A stretch of DNA of 64,000 bases from Bacteroidales bacterium (lineage in GTDB: Bacteria > Bacteroidota > Bacteroidia > Bacteroidales > UBA10428). The stretch's first letter is position 1. Each line of letters starts with the position of its first letter. The translations under genes and the position numbers were made by a program. Below, piece after piece: positions 53,120-62,349 of this stretch. Location of the stretch: positions 1-64,000 of the forward strand of contig JAFGIP010000111.1 in the NCBI GenBank assembly GCA_016929525.1. The letters run 5' to 3'. The notes under the pieces were generated by a model. That model was not told the DNA's origin, did no database searches, and saw only the letters and a list, made by a program, of their open reading frames with translations.

Positions 53120-53725
53120 TTACTTTAATGAAAGATTAGTTTTAATGATGAATGACAGAATTTCATTCCTGCCGGTTTTTTTGACCGTCGATGTCAGAAA
53201 AACAGGAGGCAATTCTTCCCATTCAGTTAAAAGCTGTTTTCTGTATTCAGCAACATTCACATCTAATTCTCCGGGTTTTAGTTTGTCTGTTTTTGTAAAT
53301 ACAAGAACAAACGGTATTTCTTTCTGCCCGGACCAACGTATAAAATCAAGATCTGCCTTTTGTGGTGAATGTCTGCTGTCGATAAGAATAAACAGACATA
53401 TCATGTTTTCTCTTTTCAATAAATAGTCGTGAATGATTTTCATGAATTTTTCCCGGTCTTTCTTAGAAACTTTCGCATAACCATACCCTGGAAGGTCGAC
53501 CAGGAACCAGCTGTTGTCAATAATAAAATGGTTGATCAGTCTTGTTTTTCCCGGTGTCGATGATGTTTTAGCAAGGCTCTTCCTTTCAGTAATATAATTT
53601 ATAAGTGAAGACTTACCAACATTCGATCTTCCTACAAAAGCGTATTCAGGCAGATCGCTGTCAGGGCAACTCCTTAGATCTGGTGAGCTTTTAACAAATT
53701 CAATCTTCTTTATTTCTGTCAACAT
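53120..53725 (-). CDS. engB: Ribosome-biogenesis GTPase EngB/YsxC
   Basis: The 201-residue GTPase has the P-loop GRSNVGKSS (32-40), the switch motif DLPGYGYAKVS and the base-specifying TKTDKL, all typical of EngB, which assists late 50S assembly. It is the third gene of a minus-strand set with the Dabb gene and manA, with gaps of 11 and 14 bp. The co-transcription with manA is a chance or lineage-specific arrangement. Confidence 0.94.
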   Translation of the reverse strand: MLTEIKKIEFVKSSPDLRSCPDSDLPEYAFVGRSNVGKSSLINYITERKSLAKTSSTPGKTRLINHFIIDNSWFLVDLPGYGYAKVSKKDREKFMKIIHDYLLKRENMICLFILIDSRHSPQKADLDFIRWSGQKEIPFVLVFTKTDKLKPGELDVNVAEYRKQLLTEWEELPPVFLTSTVKKTGRNEILSFIIKTNLSLK

Positions 53726-53739
53726 AGAATTTATCCCAG

Positions 53740-54732
53740 TTACTGTTCACCTTCATCGATGAAAACTTCAAGTAATTTGACTTCCCCGGCAGGGATTAAA
53801 TTGAAATTATTAAGCATGGCAGGAATTAATATTGTTTCACCCATTTTCAGATCGATCTGTTCCTTTCCGTTATACTCAAATGCACAGTTTCCTTCAACAC
53901 ACATGTAAATGATAAAGCTGTCAAGTTCAGCTACATTTTTTTCGATCCTGCTGTTTGCGCAGATGAAACTGGTTGTGAAATACTTACATTTTTGAATTAA
54001 CTCGGATCGGTTAAGGGTTTGTTTATATTCAGAACGATAATTTTCATAGAAATTGTAGTCGATAGCATCTGCTGCAAGGTCGTTGTGCAGTTCACGCGGA
54101 TTGCCATCACTGTCACGGCGATCGAAATCATAAATTCTGTAAGTAATGTCAGAAGTCTGTTGTATCTCTGCCAGTAATATCCCCGATCCGATAGCATGAA
54201 CCCTCCCTGCCGGTAAGAAGAAAACATCTCCTTTGGCAACCGGCTCTGTATTTAAAATAGCGGGAAGTTTCATTTCGTTTAAATGTTTTAAATATATTTC
54301 TTTATCAACTTTCCGGTTAAAACCGACAATAAGTTCTGAATGCTCATCGGCCTGCATCACATACCACATCTCTGTTTTACCAAATGAATTATGTCTTTCT
54401 CTGGCAAGCTTATCATCGGGGTGTACCTGTATTGAGAGCACATCATTGGCATCAATATATTTAATAAGCAGCGGAAAACGGATGCCGAATTTATCGAACA
54501 CATGATCGCCAACCAGATCACCCATATAGACTTCAATAAGTTCTTCCAGGCTGTTTCCGGCTAAAAATCCGTTTTCCGCAATTGATATATTTCCGTCGAC
54601 ACCGGAAATTTCCCAGCTTTCTCCTGCTTTATCTGAAACTGTTGGCTTATGCAGGATATCTTTTAATTTGCTACCTCCCCACATTTTGTCGAGAATAATG
54701 GGGCTGAATTTTAACGGATAAAGTGTGTTCAT
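53740..54732 (-). CDS. manA: Mannose-6-phosphate isomerase, type I
   Basis: ManA interconverts mannose-6-phosphate and fructose-6-phosphate, supplying mannose for nucleotide sugars. The 330-residue sequence fits the short type I family: the zinc-ligand segment SIQVHPDD, the KTEMWYVM motif and the later FFLPAGRVHAIGSG with a conserved His. The C-terminal cupin domain ends near DEGEQ. It lies between the Dabb gene and engB on the same strand with short gaps. Confidence 0.93.
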   Translation of the reverse strand: MNTLYPLKFSPIILDKMWGGSKLKDILHKPTVSDKAGESWEISGVDGNISIAENGFLAGNSLEELIEVYMGDLVGDHVFDKFGIRFPLLIKYIDANDVLSIQVHPDDKLARERHNSFGKTEMWYVMQADEHSELIVGFNRKVDKEIYLKHLNEMKLPAILNTEPVAKGDVFFLPAGRVHAIGSGILLAEIQQTSDITYRIYDFDRRDSDGNPRELHNDLAADAIDYNFYENYRSEYKQTLNRSELIQKCKYFTTSFICANSRIEKNVAELDSFIIYMCVEGNCAFEYNGKEQIDLKMGETILIPAMLNNFNLIPAGEVKLLEVFIDEGEQ

Positions 54733-54743
54733 GTTTCTATCAT

Positions 54744-55037
54744 TTAAATTTCATAGTCGACTACAACGATATCTTCTTTTATCTGGTTCAGGAAACCAAC
54801 CAATTCCTGGTGTAAAGGGTGAATACGATATGCTTCAAGATCTTCAGGAGAATTAAAATGAGTAACAAGTAACAGATCGAATGCAGCCGGCCTGTCACTA
54901 ATATTAATTCCGGTTTCAAGATATAACAGCTCTGGAATTTTGTTTTTCAGGTTATCGAGTTTATCTTTGAGCAGCAAAGTATTTTCTTTCTTATTTGCGT
55001 TATTTGTTATTTTAAAAGAGACAATATGTTTTATCAT
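54744..55037 (-). CDS. Dabb (stress-responsive alpha/beta barrel) protein
   Basis: This 97-residue protein has a single Dabb domain (MIKHIVSFKI start, then HFNSPEDLEAYRIHPLHQE). I place the start at 55037 and not at the upstream ATG (55052) because the predicted -7 box lies directly before the latter. Dabb proteins are small dimeric barrels with varied or unknown functions. It starts the likely operon Dabb-manA-engB. Confidence 0.88.
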   Translation of the reverse strand: MIKHIVSFKITNNANKKENTLLLKDKLDNLKNKIPELLYLETGINISDRPAAFDLLLVTHFNSPEDLEAYRIHPLHQELVGFLNQIKEDIVVVDYEI

Positions 55038-55053
55038 TTCTGTTGTTTTCATA

Positions 55054-55061
55054 CAAAAATA
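55054..55061 (-). promoter_or_regulatory. Predicted promoter -7 element TATTTTTG of the Dabb-manA-engB operon
   Basis: On the minus strand TATTTTTG matches TAnnTTTG and ends 16 bp before the ATG at 55037. It would leave an upstream ATG at 55052 outside or at the very start of the transcript. Confidence 0.5.
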
Positions 55062-55099
55062 GGTAAAAGAGTTATTAATTTTTTAAATACTAATTCGTT

Positions 55100-55819
55100 A
55101 TGCTAAGTGAAATTGATTTATTCCGTATTCTTTTTATTGATATTGAAACTGTTCCACAATATGGTGCGTTCGATCTTGTTTCAGATGACCTTAAAGTACT
55201 TTGGGACAAAAAATCGTCCTACTTTCGGCCAGATGAACAGGATGCATCTGAAGTATATTCAAGGGCAGGTATTTATGCAGAGTTTGGGAAAATAATATGC
55301 ATTTCAGCCGGGATTTTAGTCAAAGCCGATAATAAAAACGGTTTAAGAATTAAATCTTTTTACGGAGATAGCGAAAAGGAGATCTTGAAAGATTTTTCTG
55401 ATATGCTTGAGAATTATTCAAAGGATAAGGACATTTACCTGTGTGCGCACAATGGCAAAGAGTTTGACTTTCCTTATCTGTCGCGACGTATTCTGATCAA
55501 TGGTCTGAAATTACCTGTGCTTCTTGATAATGCAGGCCGAAAACCCTGGGAAATAAAGAATCTGGATACCATGGAACTTTGGAAGTTTGGTGATTACAAA
55601 CATTATACTTCACTCGATTTATTGACCTCTGTATTCAAAATTCCAAGTCCGAAGCATGATATGGATGGAAGCATGGTAGCAGATGTCTACTGGAAAGATA
55701 AAAACATCAGACGCATTGTTGAATATTGCCAGAACGATGTAATTGCAATTACTCAATTATTGTTGCGATATAAAGGTGAAGAATTGATAACCGGTGATAA
55801 TATTTCTGTTGTGGAATAA
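55100..55819 (+). CDS. DEDD-type 3'-5' exonuclease
   Basis: The 239-residue protein has an RNase-H-like exonuclease fold: Asp14 and Glu16 in FIDIETV, NGKEFDFPYL for the second motif, and the final Asp in YCQNDVIA. The pattern fits the predicted 3'-5' exonuclease related to the PolB proofreading domain. It has no polymerase domain. It probably trims DNA or RNA 3' ends; the substrate is unknown. It starts near the Dabb gene, which diverges from it. Confidence 0.88.
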   Translation: MLSEIDLFRILFIDIETVPQYGAFDLVSDDLKVLWDKKSSYFRPDEQDASEVYSRAGIYAEFGKIICISAGILVKADNKNGLRIKSFYGDSEKEILKDFSDMLENYSKDKDIYLCAHNGKEFDFPYLSRRILINGLKLPVLLDNAGRKPWEIKNLDTMELWKFGDYKHYTSLDLLTSVFKIPSPKHDMDGSMVADVYWKDKNIRRIVEYCQNDVIAITQLLLRYKGEELITGDNISVVE

Positions 55820-55899
55820 ATTTAATGTTTGTTTTTCATAATGATCAAATTCTTTAAATTTGAAATAACACAATTAGTTTTAATTAAACCATAAATATT

Positions 55900-56469
55900 A
55901 TGAAAAAACTTTTTCTTCTATCCCCGGTTCTTTTTTGTCTTCTTATTCCCTCATCAGCATTTTCGCAGGGTTTCATTCAGCCTGCCGAAGGGAATGCTGT
56001 TGTATATTTTGTCAGAGTTACTGCTTTCGGAGGTATGATGCCTTTTGAATTTTTTCACGACAGGCAGCTAATAGGAAGAATAACAGGTCTTGCGTATCTA
56101 AGGTATGAATTACCAGCAGGGGAAAGCCTGCTTTGGGGGTCGAGTGAAAACAAAGAATTTCTTCAATGCAATCTTGAAGCAGAAGAAACTTATCTTGTTT
56201 TAGTAAATGTGAAAATGGGAGCCTGGACATCTCGCCTCGAACTGGAGCCTATAACTGAAAAACATAAGGAATTCCAGAGAGTTAAAGAACATGTGAACGA
56301 TAAACCTCCGATGCAGATTACAGAGGAATCAATAGCAAAATCTATGGAGAAACTGGAAGAAAGGGGATTTATTGATGATGTGATGAAAAATTATGAGAAA
56401 AAATGGAAAAACTCACCGGCCACAAAAAAAATAACAGCAGATATGGCAATACCTGAAGACATGCTATAA
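55900..56469 (+). CDS. Secreted DUF2846-like protein
   Basis: The 189-residue protein has a Sec signal peptide (about 1-23, ending AFSQ) and a mature domain with GNAVVYFVRVTAFGGMMPFEFFHDRQLIGRI and YLRYELPAGESLLWGSSENKEFL. This is the DUF2846 style of short beta sandwich, but I am not certain. The C-terminal 60 residues are helical and charged (KSMEKLEERGFIDDVMKNYEKKW). The function is unknown. A terminator follows the stop. Confidence 0.55.
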   Translation: MKKLFLLSPVLFCLLIPSSAFSQGFIQPAEGNAVVYFVRVTAFGGMMPFEFFHDRQLIGRITGLAYLRYELPAGESLLWGSSENKEFLQCNLEAEETYLVLVNVKMGAWTSRLELEPITEKHKEFQRVKEHVNDKPPMQITEESIAKSMEKLEERGFIDDVMKNYEKKWKNSPATKKITADMAIPEDML

Positions 56470-56490
56470 TCGGTTGTTTAAGATTATTTA

Positions 56491-56523
56491 AAGGGGCGAC
56501 ATTAAACAGATGTTGCCCTTTTT
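56491..56523 (+). terminator. Rho-independent terminator
   Basis: A roughly 11-bp stem (AAGGGgCgACAT with ATGTTGCCCTT, one bulge) with a seven-base loop is followed by a T run. It lies 22 bp after the DUF2846-like stop. Confidence 0.82.
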
Positions 56524-56636
56524 GATTATTATCTGTATTGAATTCATAATAATTAAAACAGCAGTACGAGGTAATTGAGAATGCTAATTCGGGTGATTAG
56601 TTAAAATTGGAAAATAGCTTCAATCCAGGGCCGGCA

Positions 56637-57434
56637 CTATCTTTCATTTAAAGGCAGGAAATGAAGAAGCAAGTTCATGAGTTTTTCCGGCTCCTCGGCA
56701 TGTAACCAGTGTCCTGTATTAAATTCTTCGAACCTTATATTGTTGAAATATTTTTTAAATTCTTGTTTGTCATTTTCATTTACATAATCTGATCTGCTTC
56801 CATATACAATCAGGGTATCACCATTAAATGTGTTATAACTTTTTATTTCGGCCATTAATCCGGCAAGGTTATCCCTGATTGCGTGTAAGTTCAGACCCCA
56901 AAAATAATCGCCGGTATGACTGCGCTTTATATTCTTTAACAAAAATTTACGCAGTGCTGGTTGTGAGATTGTATACGAAAGTTCTTTGTCAATGTCTGAA
57001 CGACTAGTAGCAGTTTTAAGATTCAGGTTTATTAATGCATCAATAATTAGCTTATGGAATTGTACCTGAGGAGCAATATTGCCATCTTTTATATATGCTC
57101 TTGGGGCAACGTCAATGACTACAAGCTTTTTTACTTTTTCAGGATTTTTGAGAGTTAAATACATTGCGATCTTTCCTCCCAGTGAGTGTCCCATAAGACA
57201 TGCATAATCAAGTTGTTCATTGCTCATCAGCTCTTCGATATCGTTTGACATTGCTTCAAAACTCAAATCATGGTGATGAGGTGAAGATCCATGGTTACGC
57301 AAATCGATAAGATACACTGTAAAGAATTTACTTAACTGTCGCCCGAAGGTAAACCAGTTTTCACCTGAACCATAAAGCCCATGAATTATTATCAAAGGAC
57401 AACCTTTCCCGAATTTTTTAAAGTTAAGCTTCAT
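56637..57434 (-). CDS. Alpha/beta hydrolase, YbfF-like esterase
   Basis: The 265-residue hydrolase has the oxyanion segment [14 protein letters not shown], the nucleophile Ser84 in [10 protein letters not shown], an acid in VYGSRSDYV and a His near the end (NTGHWLHAE). The pattern is close to E. coli YbfF, a thioesterase/esterase with broad activity. Its start overlaps the end of pdxJ by 11 bp, so the two genes are translationally coupled. No shared pathway is obvious. Confidence 0.88.
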   Translation of the reverse strand: MKLNFKKFGKGCPLIIIHGLYGSGENWFTFGRQLSKFFTVYLIDLRNHGSSPHHHDLSFEAMSNDIEELMSNEQLDYACLMGHSLGGKIAMYLTLKNPEKVKKLVVIDVAPRAYIKDGNIAPQVQFHKLIIDALINLNLKTATSRSDIDKELSYTISQPALRKFLLKNIKRSHTGDYFWGLNLHAIRDNLAGLMAEIKSYNTFNGDTLIVYGSRSDYVNENDKQEFKKYFNNIRFEEFNTGHWLHAEEPEKLMNLLLHFLPLNER

Positions 57435-58149
57435 TTGGATTCAATTGCTTCAAATATAACTTAATTGTTTTTTCTAATCCGTAATACAAGGAATCTGCAA
57501 TAAGCGCATGGCCTATTGATACTTCCAGTAATCCCGGTATATTTTCAGCAAAATACCTGAGATTATTAAGATTTAGATCATGGCCCGCATTTAGTCCGAG
57601 CCCAATATCAGTTGCTCTTTCGGCGGTAAACCTGAAATTTTGTATTGCCTTTTCGGGATCTGTTGAGAAATTAGTAGCATAAGGTTCGGTGTAGAGTTCA
57701 ATTCTATCGGTTCCTGTCTCCCGTGCGGCTTCAATCATTCTGAGATCGGTTCCAATGAAAATTGAAGTTCTGATCGAAGAATGCTGCAATTCGGCAATTA
57801 TTTCCTTTAAAAAAACCTTATGTTTTACGGTATCCCATCCCTGGTTTGAAGTCAGGGCTTCCGGAGGATCCGGTACTAGTGTTGCCTGTGTAGGCTTCAC
57901 TTCTTTAATAAGCTGTAAAAAATCTTTTGAAGGATACCCCTCGATATTAAACTCGGTTTTGATAATCGGTTTAATATCAAATACATCGGATCTTCTGATG
58001 TGTCGCTCGTCAGGTCGGGGATGCACTGTTATACCCTGAGCACCAAATTCCTGACATCGTATCGCTGCTTCTAAAACATTAGGAATATCACCACCTCTGG
58101 CATTTCGAAGTGTTGCAATTTTGTTTATATTTACACTTAGTCTGGTCAT
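57424..58149 (-). CDS. pdxJ: Pyridoxine 5'-phosphate synthase
   Basis: PdxJ condenses 1-deoxyxylulose-5-phosphate and 3-amino-2-oxopropyl phosphate in DXP-dependent vitamin B6 synthesis. The ATG at 58149 ([20 protein letters not shown]) fits the family, giving 241 residues. Visible elements are the [14 protein letters not shown] start, [11 protein letters not shown], and the C-terminal [11 protein letters not shown] and VSIGHALI. Bound catalytic His and Glu residues are in their usual places. It is upstream of the YbfF-like gene and diverges from the CBS gene. Confidence 0.95.
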   Translation of the reverse strand: MTRLSVNINKIATLRNARGGDIPNVLEAAIRCQEFGAQGITVHPRPDERHIRRSDVFDIKPIIKTEFNIEGYPSKDFLQLIKEVKPTQATLVPDPPEALTSNQGWDTVKHKVFLKEIIAELQHSSIRTSIFIGTDLRMIEAARETGTDRIELYTEPYATNFSTDPEKAIQNFRFTAERATDIGLGLNAGHDLNLNNLRYFAENIPGLLEVSIGHALIADSLYYGLEKTIKLYLKQLNPNEA

Positions 58150-58199
58150 GGGAACGAATTTGGTGATCAGGCACAAAATTAAAGGTTTTTCTGAGAACT

Positions 58200-58865
58200 A
58201 TGCTGGCGAAAGATTTGATATCGGATGTTATACCTTCTTTGCGTACCTCAGACAGTGGTCAAAAGGCGCTTTACTGGATGGATATTTTCCGGATCTCTCA
58301 TTTACCCATTGTAAACAATGTTGATTTTCTGGGATTAATTTCCGATAAAGACATTTATGACCATAATATGGCAGAAGAACCTATTGGCAACCACAACCTT
58401 TCACTGTTCAGCCCTTATGTTACATTAGACCAGCATATTTATGAAGTTGTTGAACTGGCTTCTGAATTGCAACTTTCGGTTATACCGGTTTTAAATTCAG
58501 ATAACCAGTTTCAGGGCGTGATAACACTCACGGATCTTATGCACTATTTTGCAGATGTATCTGCACTGAAACAACCCGGAGGGATAATAGTGCTTGATAT
58601 AAACGCTATCGACTACTCGCTGACAGAAATAGCACAGATTGTTGAAAGCAATGACGCCAAAATATTAAGTGTCTATATTACGAGTCCGCAAAATTCGACT
58701 AAAATGGAAGTTACAATCAAAATAAACAGAAAAGATCTGACTTCGATTGTTCAAACTTTTATGAGATATGATTATATCATTAAAGCCTCTTTCATGGATG
58801 AGAATGATTTGAACAGCCTTTATGAAAACAGGTACGATTCATTTATGAAATACCTAAGCATATAA
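58200..58865 (+). CDS. CBS-pair domain protein
   Basis: The 221-residue protein has two CBS domains (about 1-60 and 70-130: MLAKDLISDVIPSLRTSD, then HLPIVNN and SVIPVLNSDNQFQGVITLTDLM) and a C-terminal ACT-like domain (about 140-210). Such proteins bind adenine nucleotides and control partner enzymes. It precedes nadK by 13 bp, so an adenylate- or NAD-related regulatory link is possible. It starts 50 bp from the divergent pdxJ. Confidence 0.9.
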   Translation: MLAKDLISDVIPSLRTSDSGQKALYWMDIFRISHLPIVNNVDFLGLISDKDIYDHNMAEEPIGNHNLSLFSPYVTLDQHIYEVVELASELQLSVIPVLNSDNQFQGVITLTDLMHYFADVSALKQPGGIIVLDINAIDYSLTEIAQIVESNDAKILSVYITSPQNSTKMEVTIKINRKDLTSIVQTFMRYDYIIKASFMDENDLNSLYENRYDSFMKYLSI

Positions 58866-58878
58866 TTGAACCGAATTT

Positions 58879-59760
58879 ATGAAAATAGCAATCTTTGGGC
58901 GTAATTTCAATCCCGATTTTAAAAGTTATATTGTTGAATTCTTTCAAAACATTAAAAGGCATAAGGTTGAATCGGTTATATATAAACCGTTTCTTGAGTT
59001 TCTAAAGGATGATGCAGGTTGTGATCCAATGGAGGAGGGTTACTTTACCAATGTTGACAATGCTCCTGAAGATGTCGATTTTATGATCAGTATTGGTGGT
59101 GATGGCACATTCCTGGAAAGTATTATGTATCTGAAGGATTTCAATATTCCTGTAATCGGGTTGAATTCAGGGCGACTGGGTTTTCTTGCCAATATTTCAA
59201 AAGAAGAGATTACGGAAGCAGTTACATCAATAATCCAGGGAGATTTTGAGTTGGAGACAAGATCACTGTTAACAGTTGAAACAATAGCGAATGCATTCGG
59301 ACATTTCAATTTTGCATTGAACGATGCTACAGTTCAGAAATATAATTCTGTTATGATTAATGTGAATGCTTATTTGGATGATGAATTTCTGAATACATAC
59401 TGGACTGACGGATTAATTATTTCAACACCAACAGGGTCTACAGCATATAGTTTAAGTGCAGGAGGACCGATAGTCATTCCCGGATCGGAAAATTTTCTTA
59501 TTGCTCCTATAGCTTCTCACAACCTTACCGTGAGGCCAATTGTTATACCAGATAATATAGAAATCAAACTTGAAGTTCAGTCAAGAAGCAATAAATTCTT
59601 ATTAACAGTTGATAACAGGACTTCACTTATGGATTTAAAAGATAGCTCAGTAATAATAAAAAAGGCAAAATTTGAATTAAATATGGTAAAGTTACCTTTT
59701 AACAGTTATTACAGTACGATTAGAAATAAACTTATGTGGGGTGCAGACAAGAGAAACTAG
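58879..59760 (+). CDS. nadK: NAD kinase
   Basis: NadK phosphorylates NAD to NADP. The 293-residue sequence has the catalytic GGDGTFLES with Asp75, the LNDATVQK segment that replaces the usual LNE form, and TPTGSTAYSLSAGGP. It follows the CBS gene by 13 bp. The surrounding series CBS-nadK-OMP-DUF6089-uppS-bamA is typical of Bacteroidota. Confidence 0.95.
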   Translation: MKIAIFGRNFNPDFKSYIVEFFQNIKRHKVESVIYKPFLEFLKDDAGCDPMEEGYFTNVDNAPEDVDFMISIGGDGTFLESIMYLKDFNIPVIGLNSGRLGFLANISKEEITEAVTSIIQGDFELETRSLLTVETIANAFGHFNFALNDATVQKYNSVMINVNAYLDDEFLNTYWTDGLIISTPTGSTAYSLSAGGPIVIPGSENFLIAPIASHNLTVRPIVIPDNIEIKLEVQSRSNKFLLTVDNRTSLMDLKDSSVIIKKAKFELNMVKLPFNSYYSTIRNKLMWGADKRN

Positions 59761-59844
59761 AGAAATTCGGGCTGAATTTTTTCTTTTAAATGAAAAAGTG
59801 TAAATTTAATAAAGATAAAAGAATCCTGAACAGAACCAGTTGTT

Positions 59845-60705
59845 ATGATTAAAGCAGAAAAGCTGAAGTTTATAATTCTTGCAGGAATAATTGTAACTTC
59901 ATCATTAAGTGAATCAGTATTAGGTCAGCGGTGGAAACTTCGCAGATATGAAGTAGGTGGCGGACTGGGTATAACCCAGGTATTTGGCGATATCGGAGGG
60001 ACCATCGACGAATCGAACTGGCTTGGACTGAAAGATATACAAATAAGCGAAACTAACCTTGCCGTACCGCTATATTTAAGATATAAACTCGATCCTGTCT
60101 ATTCAATAAAATTCAATACTGTTCTTGGTTTTGGCAGGGGTGACGATAAAAACTCAAGAAATGACAGAGGCAGGGAATATAAAACGATGTTATTAGAATT
60201 TTCAGTCCAGGGCGAATACTATTTTCTTAGCGAGGAAAAAAGGTACAAATCAGCCGCAATGTTCAACAAAAGAGGGATGTTAAATAATTATGCGTCGTTT
60301 GGAGCGTATGGATTTATTGGAGTTGGTGGAGTATACTCAAAATCTACTATAACTTATACAACCAGTGATCCGGCACCATCTGATGATGTTAAACCCAATA
60401 ATTTTGGTGTTGTTTTTCCAGTTGGGCTCGGAATAAAATATATAATCGACGATAGATGGTTGATAAATGGCGAGTTGGGATATAGGATCTCTGTTACCGA
60501 TTATATTGAGGGATTTAGCCAGTTAGAATACTCTAAAAGAAATGATGTTTATTATTTTCTTACATTTAATGTCGGTTACAGATTAGAAACTTCAAGAAGA
60601 GGACTTCCTTCAGTATTCGACAAAGAATATCGTAAAGCCCGTTCAGCAACACGTCGGAGCAGAGTAAGAAGTCAACCCAGATCAAAGAGAGGGGCATTAA
60701 AATAA
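59845..60705 (+). CDS. Outer-membrane beta-barrel protein (DUF6089-like)
   Basis: The 286-residue protein has a Sec signal (about 1-27, ending LGQ) and a mature barrel with the repeating RYEVGGGLGITQVFGDIGG style seen in DUF6089 proteins. It ends in a basic tail (ATRRSRVRSQPRSKRGALK) that is unusual for a barrel C-terminus. It lies between nadK and a second related gene. Function is unknown; the position next to uppS and bamA hints at an envelope role. Confidence 0.75.
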   Translation: MIKAEKLKFIILAGIIVTSSLSESVLGQRWKLRRYEVGGGLGITQVFGDIGGTIDESNWLGLKDIQISETNLAVPLYLRYKLDPVYSIKFNTVLGFGRGDDKNSRNDRGREYKTMLLEFSVQGEYYFLSEEKRYKSAAMFNKRGMLNNYASFGAYGFIGVGGVYSKSTITYTTSDPAPSDDVKPNNFGVVFPVGLGIKYIIDDRWLINGELGYRISVTDYIEGFSQLEYSKRNDVYYFLTFNVGYRLETSRRGLPSVFDKEYRKARSATRRSRVRSQPRSKRGALK

Positions 60706-60742
60706 TATGCAGGCAATTTCGGCTTATTTGTAAAAGGTACTT

Positions 60743-60761
60743 AATGCTTTATAAAAGCATT
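60743..60761 (+). terminator. Hairpin after the DUF6089-like gene
   Basis: AATGCTTT-ata-AAAGCATT is a perfect eight-base stem with a three-base loop, 38 bp after the stop. The following T-rich stretch is interrupted, so it is only a weak terminator candidate. Confidence 0.45.
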
Positions 60762-60931
60762 ATATAAATTTCTTATTTTTAATCTGTTATAGATCAATTA
60801 AATACTAATATTATTTCTTAAAATCTTAAGACTTTCCCGTTACTTTTATGTTTTTTTGTGAAAAATTATGATATTGGACGCTAAAAATCGTTTTATTTTC
60901 GTTTTCGAATAGCCGGACAATTAATTTAACT

Positions 60932-61567
60932 ATGAAGCGCTTTATTCTTATTCCATTTTTTTTCACAGCAACACTGTGCATTAAAGCACAACGGTATTCC
61001 GATATCGGTTTATTATTGGGTAGCTCATATTATATGGGGCAAATAAATCCAACCAGGCATTTTTATAATCCCTCTTTGGCGTTCGGAGGGTTACTGCGTT
61101 ATAATTTTAATAAGAGATATGCGCTTAGAATAAGTGGTTTTTATACAAATCTTAAAGGTAGCGATGATGATTTCGATCGTATAAATCCTGACAGGCCAAA
61201 CAGGAGTTTTTCAGCACCGGTTATGGATTTGGCTGCACAAGTAGAATTTAATTTCTTTCCATATATAACAGGTGAAAAGAAATGGATGTATTCACCGTAT
61301 CTGACCGGAGGACTTGGTTTTGCGTCAATATCGGGAATGCCTCAGTTTATGATACCATTTGGATTGGGGTTCAAGATTAATATAACTGACAGACTAAGTT
61401 CCGGGCTGGAATGGAGCTTCCGTAAAACTTTTACTGATAAAATAGATACTGTTGAAAGCCCTTTGGGGAATACATTAATTAACAATAATGACTGGTATTC
61501 TTTCTTCGGTATTTTTATTACTTATAAGTTTGTTAAATTTGCAGCGGATTGTCCGGCATATAATTAG
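60932..61567 (+). CDS. DUF6089 family outer-membrane protein
   Basis: The 211-residue protein has a signal peptide (about 1-19, ending IKAQ) and a compact barrel with the DUF6089 features SDIGLLLGSSYYMGQINPT and FYNPSLAFGGLLRYNFNKRYALR. It lies 14 bp before uppS in the conserved DUF6089-uppS-bamA order. Its function is not known, but linkage to BamA suggests a part in envelope assembly. Confidence 0.85.
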   Translation: MKRFILIPFFFTATLCIKAQRYSDIGLLLGSSYYMGQINPTRHFYNPSLAFGGLLRYNFNKRYALRISGFYTNLKGSDDDFDRINPDRPNRSFSAPVMDLAAQVEFNFFPYITGEKKWMYSPYLTGGLGFASISGMPQFMIPFGLGFKINITDRLSSGLEWSFRKTFTDKIDTVESPLGNTLINNNDWYSFFGIFITYKFVKFAADCPAYN

Positions 61568-61581
61568 TTTTTTGTGAAGGT

Positions 61582-62343
61582 ATGATATCGAAGGAACAGC
61601 TAGATAAAGATCGGCTGCCCAGGCACGTAGCTATAATTATGGATGGTAACGGCCGTTGGGCAAAGCAAAAAGGGAATCCCAGGATTTTTGGGCACAAGAA
61701 TGGGGTTGATGCTGTACGCGATACTGTAGAAGGCGCTGCAGAACTTGGTATAGGTTTTCTTACTTTATATGCTTTCTCTACAGAAAACTGGAAGAGGCCA
61801 AGAACCGAGATCGATGCACTTATGTCACTTTTAGTTGCAAGCATCCATAAAGAAACTAAAACACTTTTGGATAATAACGTCAGGTTAAGGGCTATTGGTG
61901 ATATTGATTCCTTGCCAAAATCAGTTGCGCAAAATTTAAAAGGTGCGATAAAAAAAACTGAAAAGAATACCGGATTAAATCTTATTCTTGCGCTAAGTTA
62001 TAGTTCGAGGTGGGAGATTGTAAATGCAGTTAAATTATTAGTCGAAGATTTACAAAAGGAAAAAATTAACAGCGAAGACATCAATGCCAGTCTGTTTGAA
62101 TTATATCTTAATACGGCAGGAATTCCTGATCCGGAATTACTGATTCGTACAAGCGGAGAATATCGCATTAGTAATTATCTTTTATGGCAGATTGCTTATT
62201 CAGAACTATATTTTACCCCAACCCTTTGGCCCGATTTTAGGCGTGAGCACCTTTACAAGGCAATTTTAGATTACCAGTGCAGGGAACGTAGATTTGGAAA
62301 AATAAGTGAACAAATTGCCGAAAATATCAACGTAAATAGCTAA
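61582..62343 (+). CDS. uppS: Undecaprenyl diphosphate synthase (isoprenyl transferase)
   Basis: UppS extends farnesyl diphosphate with isopentenyl units to the C55 carrier needed for peptidoglycan and O-antigen. The 253-residue protein has the catalytic Asp21 in IIMDGNGRWAKQ, the FSTENWKRP segment and the C-terminal RTSGEYRISNYLLWQ, all diagnostic. It is followed 6 bp later by bamA. Confidence 0.96.
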   Translation: MISKEQLDKDRLPRHVAIIMDGNGRWAKQKGNPRIFGHKNGVDAVRDTVEGAAELGIGFLTLYAFSTENWKRPRTEIDALMSLLVASIHKETKTLLDNNVRLRAIGDIDSLPKSVAQNLKGAIKKTEKNTGLNLILALSYSSRWEIVNAVKLLVEDLQKEKINSEDINASLFELYLNTAGIPDPELLIRTSGEYRISNYLLWQIAYSELYFTPTLWPDFRREHLYKAILDYQCRERRFGKISEQIAENINVNS

Positions 62344-62349
62344 TAAGGG

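Noticed and set aside
58121-58324. Plus-strand ORF overlapping the CBS gene start
   Set aside because: It is out of frame with the CBS domains and has no recognised content.
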